Shown: positions 36,205-44,411, counted from the first letter of the stretch. The stretch: DNA of 64,000 nucleotides from an uncultured Gammaproteobacteria bacterium (GCA_947258875.1 CAMYKB010000001.1:967-64966); one strand, 5' to 3'. Program-made: numbers and translations. The notes: generated by a model from the sequence alone, not told the origin.

Positions 36205-36894
36205 ATGAGTACATTCTGGCAGGAAGAATCTGAAGAAACCGATGTCTACACCGTTCCGGACGACATCGTGGATCTATTGTTCAAGGTCTCCTGCCGCAGT
36301 CTGCCACTGGAGCATGCTTACGCCTTGTCCACGGCATTGCATAACGTCCTGCCCTGGCTAGCAGACGAACCACGCGCCGGCGTGCACCTTATCCACGGCG
36401 CTGAATCCGGTAATGGCTGGATTCGCCCCGAGGCCCCTGATGAACTGATGTACCTGTCACGGCGCGCCCGACTGACATTACGCCTACCCAAACAACGTAT
36501 AGATGATGCCCGTCTATTGGACGGCAAAACACTGGATATCGCCGGTAATGTGCTCGGCCTGAGCGACCCCAATGTACGGCCCCTCAGCAACCTGACAACC
36601 ATTTTTACCCGTTACCTCGTTTCGGAGCACGCGGAAAACGATGAGGACTTTCTCTCGCATGCGATGGAGCTACTCCAGGAGAAACGCATACGTGTAAAGA
36701 AAATGATGAGCGGACGAATCCACACAATCACATTACCAGAAGGTAGAATAACCGCCCGCAGCCTGATGCTCGATGGCATGACCACCGAGGAATCGGTGTT
36801 ACTGCAGCAGGAGGGCCTGGGCGAAGGTCGCCGTATCGGTTGCGGCCTATTCCTACCGCATAAAGGCATTGCCCCGGTTAAATCACCAAGCTAA
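36205..36894 (+). CDS. Orphan Cas6/Cmx6-like RAMP-fold protein
   Basis: This 229-residue soluble protein matches my recollection of the type I-MYXAN Cas6/Cmx6 family. FKVSCRSLPLEHAYALSTAL (about 26-45) has the His37/Tyr39 region where this family keeps its conserved histidine. Also present are LLDGKTLDIAGNVLGLSD, VRPLSNLTTIFTRYLV, and the closing EESVLLQQEGLGEGRRIGCG. The last holds the glycine-rich loop (about 204-214) of RAMP RNA-binding proteins. Cas6 cuts CRISPR precursor RNA. Here I see no repeat array and no other cas gene in 64 kb. Instead it is encoded between a sulfonate-dioxygenase-like gene and a DsrC paralogue. It may be a repurposed RNA-binding protein; the family call is by eye. 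Confidence 0.75.
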   Translation: MSTFWQEESEETDVYTVPDDIVDLLFKVSCRSLPLEHAYALSTALHNVLPWLADEPRAGVHLIHGAESGNGWIRPEAPDELMYLSRRARLTLRLPKQRIDDARLLDGKTLDIAGNVLGLSDPNVRPLSNLTTIFTRYLVSEHAENDEDFLSHAMELLQEKRIRVKKMMSGRIHTITLPEGRITARSLMLDGMTTEESVLLQQEGLGEGRRIGCGLFLPHKGIAPVKSPS

Positions 36895-37003
36895 CCATCA
36901 TAGGATTAACCGGCATAGATTTTAATTTGGATGAAACAATCGTCATCCTATTTTTTTACAACCTTACCACTAATATGCAACTTATTTAGTTTAAGGAGTT
37001 AAC

Positions 37004-37342
37004 ATGGCACTAGAAGTTGACGGCAAAACCATTGAAACCAATCCAATGGGCTACCTGGAAAATGCGCAGGACTGGAGCGAGAAGGTCGCCGAGGTCATCG
37101 CCGAAAAAGAAGACCTCACCCTGACTGACAAGCATTGGGATCTGATCAATTACCTGCGTGATGAATTCCTCAACAACGGAGAAAACCAACCCAATACCCG
37201 CACCATGGTCAAAGATATGGGCAAGAAATGGAACGAGAAAATCAACGCCAAAAGCCTTTACGATCTGTTTCCGGGCGATCCCAGCAAGCAGGGTGGCCGT
37301 ATTGCAGGTCTACCGGAAAGCCGTCGCAAGGGTGGCTATTGA
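37004..37342 (+). CDS. Cysteine-less DsrC homologue (RspA type)
   Basis: This 112-residue protein begins MALEVDGKTIETNPMGYLEN and is clearly a DsrC/TusE homologue over its whole length. The C-terminal arm, GRIAGLPESRRKGGY, has lost both functional cysteines, and the protein has none elsewhere. DsrC-family members lacking both cysteines have been called RspA and proposed to be regulatory rather than sulfur-carrying. It has a strong ribosome-binding site (AAGGAG) and its own leader. The nearby Cas6-like gene makes a regulatory role worth considering. Confidence 0.92.
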   Translation: MALEVDGKTIETNPMGYLENAQDWSEKVAEVIAEKEDLTLTDKHWDLINYLRDEFLNNGENQPNTRTMVKDMGKKWNEKINAKSLYDLFPGDPSKQGGRIAGLPESRRKGGY

Positions 37343-37470
37343 TAAACCCCGGCATTGATTAGGGATATGTATCCAAATGGTAATAGAGACCACCAGACAC
37401 CTACTGGGCTATAGTTCCCGTAAGTCGCCTGTGGATCGGCCATTCAGCACTGTATTGAGAGGACACTGTA

Positions 37471-37674
37471 ATGAGTGACAAGCAAGCAAAAATCAAAAAA
37501 ATGCTGGAAATGCAGCATAAATTTATTGAACGTGAACACGCTGGTGGCGTGCTCATGGAAGAATATTTCACCCCCAGCGACGACAGCCCACTCAAAGGCT
37601 ATCGAGATGAATACAGGGATCTGGCTATGGGCGTGGTAGGTGATGCTCATAAAGAAAGGGGTTCGCAAGAGTAA
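37471..37674 (+). CDS. Small charged protein (67 aa) ending the DsrC-like operon
   Basis: No family recognised. The 67-residue protein is very charged and helical: KIKKMLEMQHKFIEREHAGG, then VLMEEYFTPSDDSPLKGY. GAGAGGA lies about nine bases upstream of the ATG and a strong terminator follows. It is probably expressed with the cysteine-less DsrC paralogue. Confidence 0.75.
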   Translation: MSDKQAKIKKMLEMQHKFIEREHAGGVLMEEYFTPSDDSPLKGYRDEYRDLAMGVVGDAHKERGSQE

Positions 37675-37702
37675 GGATTTCGTTGCGAGAAGCGGATACA
37701 TC

Positions 37703-37738
37703 ACGGGGCCATGAGAAAACTCATGGCCCCGTTTTTTT
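37703..37738 (+). terminator. Rho-independent terminator
   Basis: A 13-base stem ACGGGGCCATGAG / CTCATGGCCCCGT with an AAAA loop is followed by TTTTTTT. It closes the plus-strand transcript that started near the TauD-like gene or at the DsrC paralogue. Confidence 0.95.
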
Positions 37739-37921
37739 GTATCGGTACGCCCCTGATGCCATCTAAGATAGCCCGTTTATGATGCAAAAATACACGATTT
37801 GCCTCAATAATCCATAAAACCCCCCGTTTGTGGGCGCCATCCGCCACGTAGTATACTTACCCCCTCTATCTGCTGAAATTTCAAAGGCCACCAGCGGCCC
37901 GCCTGGGTGCCCGAGTCACTT

Positions 37922-39601
37922 ATGACCGCTAAATCAGAAAACGACCAGGCCTATCACTCACAAGATGTGCTTGCCAAGCTCATCTCCGGCGCACTTAAGG
38001 GTAAACCTGCCGCAAGCGGTCTGGCACGTTACCGGTTGATATTATTGTTGCTGGGAACCGCTGCGGCATTCATTGTTGCAACCGGCCTCGACCTCTTTAT
38101 CATCACGCCCGACACACCCACGCTGCTGATGCTGCGTAACGCGCTGCTGCTCACCGGCCTCGGCATGCTGGCATGGGCCATTTGGATAACCTGGCATGAC
38201 TACATACAGCCTGTTATGCACTTGCGTGAATGGGTGTTACACATGCGTGGCGGCAATCTCTCCGCGCGCATACCCGAACCCCGACATGGAGAATTCACAG
38301 ACCTTTCCAGTGACCTGAATTCACTGGGGGAAATGCTGTGGTCTCTATCGCGTGATACCGAACAGCAACTACAAAACTACACCGAGCATACGGCACAGAA
38401 AACTCGCTCTCTCACCATCCTCTACGACGTCGCCGCAAGTATCAATGTCTCACGCGATCTCAACGATTTGCTAACACGCTTTCTGCACACACTCACCGAA
38501 GTGGTAGGCGCGCGTGCAGCAGCAGTACGACTGGTAGCCCATGACGGGCAGATGCATCTTGTTGCAAGCACAGGTCTCAACAAGGACATTATTAAAAAGG
38601 AACGCGTACTGCCTGCTGAAAGCTGTCTCTGCGGAAAAATCGATACGACTGAAGGCGTATTGTTCCAGGAGGGCATGCTCCCCTGCGCACGCCGCGCCGG
38701 GCACAATTTTTTTGATGGCGAAGACCTGTCCATGATCGTGGTACCGCTACAGTATCGCGGCAAAACACTCGGCGTCTACAACCTGTTCGTCGATCAGGAA
38801 ACATTTGAGCAGCGCGAAGACCTGAGCGAATTATTCACCAGTATCGGCCGCCACCTGGGTATGGCTATAGACAAGGCCCGACTGGACGAAGAAACCACCC
38901 GCCTGTCGATCGTTGAAGAGCGCACTCGTCTTGCTCATGAACTTCATGACTCGCTGGCGCAGACCATAGCCAGTATCCGTTTTCAGGTCCGTGTGCTGGA
39001 TGAAACCCTGCATCATGATGGCGATGAGGCTACAGTGTGGCAGGAACTCGAGAAAATCGAAAACACTATTGATGAAGCCAATACCGAGTTGCGTGAATTG
39101 ATCGCGCATTTCCGCGCGCCGGTCGATAAACGTGGATTGATTCCCTCAGTTGAACAAACCGTAGAACGTTTCCGCCTGGAGTCCGGAGGCACCCTTATCT
39201 TCCTGCAAAACGAATGGCCCGAAAAACCACTGCCACCTGAATATGAAATCCAGGTACTGCGGATTATCCAGGAATCACTGGCAAACGCTCGCAAGCACGG
39301 CACAGCCGATACAGTTCGCATCCTGCTACGCGGTAATGAACAGGGACATTACAAGGTAATGGTAGAGGATGACGGCGTGGGCCTGGGTGATCGTGTACAA
39401 TCAGGCGCGCCTGGTGAACATGTCGGCCTGAGCATTATGCAGGACCGCGCGCGGCGCATTGATGGTAAGCTACGCATAGAAAGTGAACCCGGCGAGGGTG
39501 TGCGCGTTATCCTGACGTTCGAACACCCCGATAACAACACCAACCAAGATACAATTTTTTTTGCTGACACAGTCAATGAATCTACGCGTATTAGTCATTG
39601 A
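37922..39601 (+). CDS. NarX-type sensor histidine kinase
   Basis: I choose the ATG of MTAKSEND (559 residues); a GTG five codons upstream is also possible. Two membrane segments (about 45-65 and 75-95) lie close together, without the large periplasmic nitrate-binding domain of NarX. A HAMP domain (about 105-155), a GAF domain with cysteines in AESCLCGK and MLPCARRAG, a HisKA_3 domain (phospho-accepting His in AHELHDSLAQ, about 341) and an HATPase domain (VEDDGVGLG) follow. The missing sensor loop and GAF cysteines suggest it senses a cytoplasmic redox or metal signal rather than external nitrate. It overlaps the regulator gene by 26 bases. Confidence 0.92.
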   Translation: MTAKSENDQAYHSQDVLAKLISGALKGKPAASGLARYRLILLLLGTAAAFIVATGLDLFIITPDTPTLLMLRNALLLTGLGMLAWAIWITWHDYIQPVMHLREWVLHMRGGNLSARIPEPRHGEFTDLSSDLNSLGEMLWSLSRDTEQQLQNYTEHTAQKTRSLTILYDVAASINVSRDLNDLLTRFLHTLTEVVGARAAAVRLVAHDGQMHLVASTGLNKDIIKKERVLPAESCLCGKIDTTEGVLFQEGMLPCARRAGHNFFDGEDLSMIVVPLQYRGKTLGVYNLFVDQETFEQREDLSELFTSIGRHLGMAIDKARLDEETTRLSIVEERTRLAHELHDSLAQTIASIRFQVRVLDETLHHDGDEATVWQELEKIENTIDEANTELRELIAHFRAPVDKRGLIPSVEQTVERFRLESGGTLIFLQNEWPEKPLPPEYEIQVLRIIQESLANARKHGTADTVRILLRGNEQGHYKVMVEDDGVGLGDRVQSGAPGEHVGLSIMQDRARRIDGKLRIESEPGEGVRVILTFEHPDNNTNQDTIFFADTVNESTRISH

Positions 39602-40256
39602 TGACCACACACTATTCCGTGAGGGCCTGCAAGGTTTGCTGGCACGGCACGGTATTGAGGTTGTCGGCTCCCTGGGCGATGGCCATGAAGGCATCCGTCT
39701 GGCGCACCAACTGAAACCTGATATATTACTACTCGACATGCGCATGCCGGGTATCGATGGCCTCTCCATCTTGCGCCAGTTACAGCAAGAGAATTTCGAG
39801 AACCCTATCGTCATGCTGACCACCAGCAGCGATGAACGTGACCTGGTAGAAGCACTGCGCAGCGGCGCCAAAGGCTATCTGCTAAAAGATATGGAACCCG
39901 ATGATCTGGTGGTCGCGCTGCGAGAAATCGTCTCCGGTAAGACCGTCGTCGCACCCAACCTGACACAGATCCTGGCGCGCGTTGTAACGGGTGACACGCC
40001 GCCTGAACCCAAGCCCCAGCCCAGTTTGATTGATGATCTTACGCCGCGCGAGTCGGAAATCCTCAGCCTGCTCGCAGAAGGCCAAAGCAACAAGGTCATC
40101 GCGCGCAACCTCGGTATCTCCGATGGCACTGTCAAACTGCATGTGAAAGCGATCCTTCGCAAACTCGGTATTCATTCGCGCGTTGAGGCCGCAGTCATAG
40201 CCGTTGAACACGGCCTGCGAGCCAACAGGGAACTTGCGGCCCGGGGCGAAGATTAA
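39576..40256 (+). CDS. NarL/LuxR-type response regulator
   Basis: I choose the ATG of MNLRVLVID (226 residues). The receiver domain has acidic residues 9-10, phospho-accepting Asp54 in LLLDMRMPG and Lys in GYLLKDM (about 104). A C-terminal LuxR-type helix-turn-helix follows (LTPRESEILSLLAEGQSNKVIA, about 147-168, then VKLHVKAILRKLG). It forms an operon with the NarX-like kinase. Its targets are unknown; it is the only transcription regulator of this kind near dsr. Confidence 0.95.
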   Translation: MNLRVLVIDDHTLFREGLQGLLARHGIEVVGSLGDGHEGIRLAHQLKPDILLLDMRMPGIDGLSILRQLQQENFENPIVMLTTSSDERDLVEALRSGAKGYLLKDMEPDDLVVALREIVSGKTVVAPNLTQILARVVTGDTPPEPKPQPSLIDDLTPRESEILSLLAEGQSNKVIARNLGISDGTVKLHVKAILRKLGIHSRVEAAVIAVEHGLRANRELAARGED

Positions 40257-40325
40257 CGCAGCGTTATACGCAAGAATGAGCCCTGCCTAAAAAGATTTAT
40301 AATCAACACCGCCGAGAGACACCCC

Positions 40326-40802
40326 ATGAAACGTTACATAGACCTCATCAATGAATGTCTGGAAAGCGTTGAGGAACTCATGCCATGGGATCTTGAGGTG
40401 CAACTGGAATCCAGCCAGGATCTCTTGCTGCTGGATATCCGCGAACCCTACGAATTCGAGACCATGCACATCAAGGGTTCACTCAATGTACCGCGCGGTA
40501 TTCTTGAGCAGGCCTGCGAGTGGGATTTCGAGGAAACCCTGCCCGGACTGGTCGAGGCACGCGACAGGGATATCGTCATCATCTGCCGTTCCGGCAATCG
40601 CAGTGTCCTGGCCGCCTGCACCATGCAGTCAATGGGGTACCAAAGCGCAAAGTCACTGAAGACTGGGCTGAAGGGCTGGAATGACTATGAACAACCGTTG
40701 GTTGATGCGAATGATAACGAAGTCGATATCGATGATGCAGAAGAGTATTTCAAATCCACAGTTACCCTCGAGCAGACAGATCCACAGCGACGGATTGCGT
40801 AA
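40326..40802 (+). CDS. Rhodanese-like sulfurtransferase
   Basis: This 158-residue soluble protein has a single rhodanese domain. LLDIREPYEFETMHIKGSLNVP (about 35-56) and the active-site loop CRSGNRS with Cys87 are clear. An acidic C-terminal extension follows (about 125-158). Rhodaneses move sulfane sulfur and often feed DsrEFH/TusA in sulfur oxidisers, so it fits the surroundings. The six-residue loop is of the sulfur-binding type. Confidence 0.93.
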   Translation: MKRYIDLINECLESVEELMPWDLEVQLESSQDLLLLDIREPYEFETMHIKGSLNVPRGILEQACEWDFEETLPGLVEARDRDIVIICRSGNRSVLAACTMQSMGYQSAKSLKTGLKGWNDYEQPLVDANDNEVDIDDAEEYFKSTVTLEQTDPQRRIA

Positions 40803-40811
40803 TCTTTTGGC

Positions 40812-40960
40812 TATGCCGCTGCGCTAAAAATTTTCTAGCGCGGCGGCACAGTGGACAAAAAGAAAACAAAAGGCATGGATTTCGTGCTTGCCCTTATGCC
40901 GAGAAATTGACGTTAAATATGTATCTTCTTCCTTTGCGCCTCTGTGGTAAATATTCTTTT
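40812..40960. repeat. Intergenic hairpin and dispersed repeat copy
   Basis: A stem GCCGCTGCGCTA…TAGCGCGGCGGC lies at about 40813-40844, past the rhodanese stop. At about 40930-40950, CCTTTGCGCCTCTGTGGTAAAT is the inverted form of the repeat also found at 10558 and 20275. I see no gene. Confidence 0.55.
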
Positions 40961-40970
40961 CCGTGGCGAC

Positions 40971-41291
40971 TCAAAGATAGTGTTTGTGCTGGCTGCGCCG
41001 TGCACCGGCACGCTGCACAATCACACCTCGCACCACATCCATGCCTGAAACCTCGATGACTTCATAACCCTGATTAAGAGGCTTGAGGTAATAACGCCCA
41101 TCTTCAATAACAAACTGCCGAAAAATATATTCTTCCTTATGCATCGCGAGCACATAAGCGCCAGTCTTCACCACCGCCGATGAGTCGATAATAATAATGC
41201 AGCCATCCGCGAACTCTGGCTCCATACTGTCACCCATCACCCGCAATGCAAACGGCTCGCTGGAGCCACAATTTCCGGCATCAATCTCCAT
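40971..41291 (-). CDS. Stand-alone S24 (LexA/UmuD-like) domain protein, probably not catalytic
   Basis: Read from the ATG of MEIDAGNCG (106 residues), this is only the C-terminal S24 domain of LexA-like repressors, with no DNA-binding domain. MGDSMEPEFADGCIIIID holds the nucleophilic serine. Where LexA-like peptidases have the catalytic lysine (VKRL), this protein has EYIFRQF, an arginine. It therefore may bind partners or lack self-cleavage. Its role is unknown. Two extra TTG codons upstream could extend the start. Confidence 0.75.
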   Translation of the reverse strand: MEIDAGNCGSSEPFALRVMGDSMEPEFADGCIIIIDSSAVVKTGAYVLAMHKEEYIFRQFVIEDGRYYLKPLNQGYEVIEVSGMDVVRGVIVQRAGARRSQHKHYL

Positions 41292-41837
41292 CAACAACAA
41301 CCTTACTTAACTGGTAATGGCCTCATTCTACCATCGGGTCGGACTATTCCACTAGCCAGTCTGTAATCCAGCTTGCCCGAGCCGAAATTACCGATATTTG
41401 ATAGATTTAATAGTCATTAGGATCAGCTGAAAAAGCCACGGGAACAGTGTAGGTCAAGACACCACCGTTCGGTATTATTCATGTCGTATCGGTAAACCCA
41501 CTATCACCTGCGCTACCTATACTCACTGCACCGCATACTGCCCCAGCCGTGTTTACACAAGTGACTGCAGCAGAGAGCGTCAAACCTGGAGGCAGATTAT
41601 CTATAATCAGCGTACTTGCAATCGCATCATCAAAGATATAGGTCAACGCCTATGCGTCAAACGGCAAGGCTGCGCATCCTACAAACAAAAACGCACAGGA
41701 TGATTTTATTAAAATTCCCCGTAAAACAGGGCGAGATTTACCGATAGACGCATTTTTCTCCTCAGGGCATAAAATAAACGATAAAATGCAAAGATTCCGA
41801 GAATATATGCACATAACCCCAAGGCGAGCAAAGAAAG
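41292..41837. other. Gene-free stretch with a surface-protein remnant
   Basis: No intact gene is seen in these 546 bases. The middle holds the remnant described at 41407-41649 on the minus strand. The rest is AT-rich and unremarkable, and the right end must hold the promoter of the GNAT gene. Confidence 0.5.
41407..41649 (-). pseudogene. Remnant of a DUF11-like repeat surface protein
   Basis: One minus-strand frame reads LTYIFDDAIASTLIIDNLPP, GLTLSAAVTCVNTAGAVCGA, then SIGSAGDSGFTDTT, a stop codon, and IIPNGGVLTYTVPVAFSADP. This is the style of DUF11 (conserved repeat) domains of large secreted proteins, with the typical pairing of a PPGLTL and a LTYTVPVAF stretch. It has no start and contains one stop in the middle, so it is a degraded fragment. 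Confidence 0.65.
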
Positions 41838-42332
41838 ATGAGTTTCGAAATCAGGGGAATTCGGACAAGCGATAACAGCGCGATAAAACACATTATTAAA
41901 CAAGTGCTAATTGAGTTTGGTGCCAACAAACCTGGTTTTGCATGGGACGACCCGGAACTGGATTCAATGGCCGAAACCTACAGCAAGGAAGCGGCTGTTT
42001 ACCTGATCGCTGAAGTAGATAACAAAATCGTCGGCGGTGCAGGCATAGGACCATTTGATTGTGAATACCCGGCAACCTGTGAGCTGCAGAAAATGTATTT
42101 CCTGCCAACTGCCCGCGGCAAAGGTATCGGCAAAGTGATGATCGATACGCTACTAAACAAAGCAACAGAATTAGGTTACAAATATTGTTACCTGGAAACA
42201 CTCGAACACATGACCAACGCAGTCAGTCTCTATGAAAGCTCGGGTTTTACGAAACTTAACAAACCATTAGGTGACTCAGGACATAGTGGTTGCAATAACT
42301 GGTATCTGCGAAAACTGGAAGCCAAAACATAA
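41838..42332 (+). CDS. GNAT family N-acetyltransferase
   Basis: This 164-residue cytoplasmic protein has the GNAT acetyl-CoA-binding signature LPTARGKGIGKVMIDTLL (about 92-109), preceded by CELQKMYF. YLETLEHMTNAVSLYESSGF near 118-137 is the usual C-terminal motif. The substrate is unknown. Its stop is 12 bases before the CPBP protease gene, so the two are likely co-transcribed. Confidence 0.92.
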   Translation: MSFEIRGIRTSDNSAIKHIIKQVLIEFGANKPGFAWDDPELDSMAETYSKEAAVYLIAEVDNKIVGGAGIGPFDCEYPATCELQKMYFLPTARGKGIGKVMIDTLLNKATELGYKYCYLETLEHMTNAVSLYESSGFTKLNKPLGDSGHSGCNNWYLRKLEAKT

Positions 42333-42344
42333 TTCCGCAACGTT

Positions 42345-43028
42345 ATGCAGCAAGATTTTAATAACAAAGTCACGCCCAGCAGGCATTATCGCATTCTCGC
42401 ATTAGAGATTCTTTTTTTCGCACTCACTGCTCTTGGTGTCATTTCCGGCCTCATAAATTATAGCCTTATCCCCATACTATTTGTATTTGCATGGCTATCG
42501 CTGCGCCTTCGCCAGCTTGGTTGGCACGATGTAGGGCTTACAATACCTAAACATTGGTTAGTGATGCCTCTGCTCGGCATTTTTATTGGCGCGTTCTACC
42601 AATTACTGAGTATTTACTGGATTGAGCCAGCTGTAACGGAACTGACCGGGCAGACACCTGACTACAGCGTGTTTGAGGATTTGCCCGGCAACTTGAAGTT
42701 TCTTGCAGGCATGCTGGTTATATCCTGGAGCTATGCCGCGTTAGGCGAAGAACTGATCTTTCGTGGCTACCTGCTCAACCGCGTTGCCGACTTTATAAAA
42801 GGAGGTCGCGGTATATGGATCGCAGCCGCCATCCTGTCCAGCGCAGTATTCAGTCTGGGGCATGCCTACCAGGGTGTCGCTGGTATTATTAACTCAGGCC
42901 TGTTTGGCCTCGCCATGGCATTTTTGTACCTGGCTACACGCAGAAATTTATGGGCGCCGATAATTGCGCATGGCACCGCCAACACCCTGGGATTTACACT
43001 GCTTTATCTCCAGATATATCCCGCGTAA
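42345..43028 (+). CDS. CPBP family intramembrane metalloprotease (CAAX-like)
   Basis: This 227-residue protein has about seven membrane segments. The metalloprotease motifs are present: GEELIFRGYLLNR (about 133-145, the EExxxR motif), a second motif FSLGHAYQG near 175 and HGTANTLGF near 208. The family processes prenylated or other membrane peptides, and bacterial members are often linked to peptide maturation or immunity. Its partner is unknown. It follows the GNAT gene closely. Confidence 0.9.
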   Translation: MQQDFNNKVTPSRHYRILALEILFFALTALGVISGLINYSLIPILFVFAWLSLRLRQLGWHDVGLTIPKHWLVMPLLGIFIGAFYQLLSIYWIEPAVTELTGQTPDYSVFEDLPGNLKFLAGMLVISWSYAALGEELIFRGYLLNRVADFIKGGRGIWIAAAILSSAVFSLGHAYQGVAGIINSGLFGLAMAFLYLATRRNLWAPIIAHGTANTLGFTLLYLQIYPA

Positions 43029-43058
43029 CACAGATCATGAAACGAGAGGAGTCACATT

Positions 43059-43604
43059 ATGCATTGTCCATCATGTCAAAACAGTCCTCTGCAACCCACA
43101 AAACTGGAATATGGTTTCCCGGCACTTGGCTGTAAAAAGTGTGGCGGTTACCTGATCTCGATACTTAGCTATCGTCTATGGGCTGATGAGCGGGGAATCG
43201 ACACAACAACCGGTGACAGGCCTTTGGAAGTTGCTGACGACACCAAAACAGCATTACTTTGCCCAAAGTGCGAGCGCATTATGCCCAAGTTTCGTATCAG
43301 CGGAAAGACATCCAATCGTGTTGATGTCTGTTTGAGCTGCGCCGAAGTCTGGCTTGACGAAGGGGAATGGAGTTTACTAAAAAGCCTCAACTTACAGGAC
43401 AAGCTGCCGACGATTCTGTCAGAACCCTGGCAAAAAGCGATCTATAAGGAAATGTTTGGGGGAAACCAGGAATCAAAATACGAAAAACTATTCGGACCCG
43501 AGGATTACAAAACAATCAGGAGCTTCCGGGAATGGCTTACAAACCATCCTCAAAGAGCCCACATACAAGACTATATTAATCGCTTCAACACCGTAGACAA
43601 GTGA
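43059..43604 (+). CDS. TFIIB-type zinc-ribbon protein
   Basis: This 181-residue soluble protein has two zinc-ribbon modules: CPSCQNSPL…CKKCGGY at the N-terminus and CPKCERIMP…DVCLSCAEVWLDEGEW (about 70-108). The latter is the bacterial zf-TFIIB form, with a characteristic W-D-GE-. The C-terminal helical region has no known domain. It follows the CPBP gene by 30 bases. The function is unknown. Confidence 0.85.
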   Translation: MHCPSCQNSPLQPTKLEYGFPALGCKKCGGYLISILSYRLWADERGIDTTTGDRPLEVADDTKTALLCPKCERIMPKFRISGKTSNRVDVCLSCAEVWLDEGEWSLLKSLNLQDKLPTILSEPWQKAIYKEMFGGNQESKYEKLFGPEDYKTIRSFREWLTNHPQRAHIQDYINRFNTVDK

Positions 43605-43673
43605 ACCTTTCATATAAACCTACGGACAAAAGACTAGTGATTCACAGCAGAGACTGACTAAGACATACCAACC

Positions 43674-44336
43674 ATGTTGAAACTAAATAAATTATGGAAA
43701 GAATGGAAAGGCTTCATTGTATTTATTTTGATGATGATTTTCTTTCGATCCTCTATCGCGGACTGGTATACGGTGCCGACAGGCTCGATGAAACCCACCA
43801 TTATCGAGGGCGACCGTATATTTGTGAATAAACTCGCCTATGACATCAAAACACCGCTGATAAATCATAGCATCGCCAGGCGCGCTGACCCTGGGCGTGG
43901 TGATATTGTGGTTTTTAACAGTCCCGCCAACAACCAGCGACTCGTCAAGCGAGTCGTCGGTTTACCGGGCGACATTATAGAAATGCAAAATAACCGCCTC
44001 TATATCAACGGCGAACCCGCCCAGTACCTGATTTCTGACCAGTCGCCAGTTAGCGAATACTGGGGTCAAGACGAAACACACCCGGTACTGGTAAAGGAAT
44101 ATCTCGTCGACAAACAATATGCCATTGCAGTTAACCGCGGACAGTCATTTATACAGGGTAGTTTCGCCGCATTCACGGTACCAGAAGAGCATTATTTCAT
44201 GTTGGGAGATAATCGCGATAATAGTGCCGATTCCCGCTTCATAGGCCCGATACACCGCAAACAGCTGATAGGCAGGGCGAATTACGTGTTGTTCTCATTT
44301 AACCAGTCGGAACGATTTTTCGATGAGCTTGAATAG
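43674..44336 (+). CDS. lepB: Signal peptidase I
   Basis: This 220-residue inner-membrane protease removes signal peptides. One N-terminal membrane span (about 13-28) is followed by the catalytic dyad: Ser38 in PTGSMKPTI and Lys92 in RLVKRVVGLPGD. MLGDNRDNSADSRFIG near 180 is the conserved C-terminal motif. With only one membrane anchor it is shorter than E. coli LepB (324 residues). It may be a second, specialised copy, since the main lepB usually stands with lepA and rnc. Confidence 0.93.
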   Translation: MLKLNKLWKEWKGFIVFILMMIFFRSSIADWYTVPTGSMKPTIIEGDRIFVNKLAYDIKTPLINHSIARRADPGRGDIVVFNSPANNQRLVKRVVGLPGDIIEMQNNRLYINGEPAQYLISDQSPVSEYWGQDETHPVLVKEYLVDKQYAIAVNRGQSFIQGSFAAFTVPEEHYFMLGDNRDNSADSRFIGPIHRKQLIGRANYVLFSFNQSERFFDELE

Positions 44337-44411
44337 CTTCACCAGCACTGTCAATCCAATCTGAACATAAACACCCTCTAACAAATAGATCTCGTAACCA
44401 ATATCTGCTAA

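Noticed and set aside
36205-37342. A hidden CRISPR array near the Cas6-like gene
   Set aside because: I looked for regularly spaced repeats from 34 to 41 kb and saw none.
41709-41903. Minus-strand 64-codon frame with a hydrophobic C-terminal stretch like a sorting signal
   Set aside because: It overlaps the start of the GNAT gene, has no tripartite PEP/IPTL motif and is on the wrong side of the DUF11 remnant.
42333-42345. AACGTTATGC after the GNAT gene as a possible attC core
   Set aside because: The gap to the next gene is only 12 bases and there is no palindrome, so this is an ordinary operon junction.
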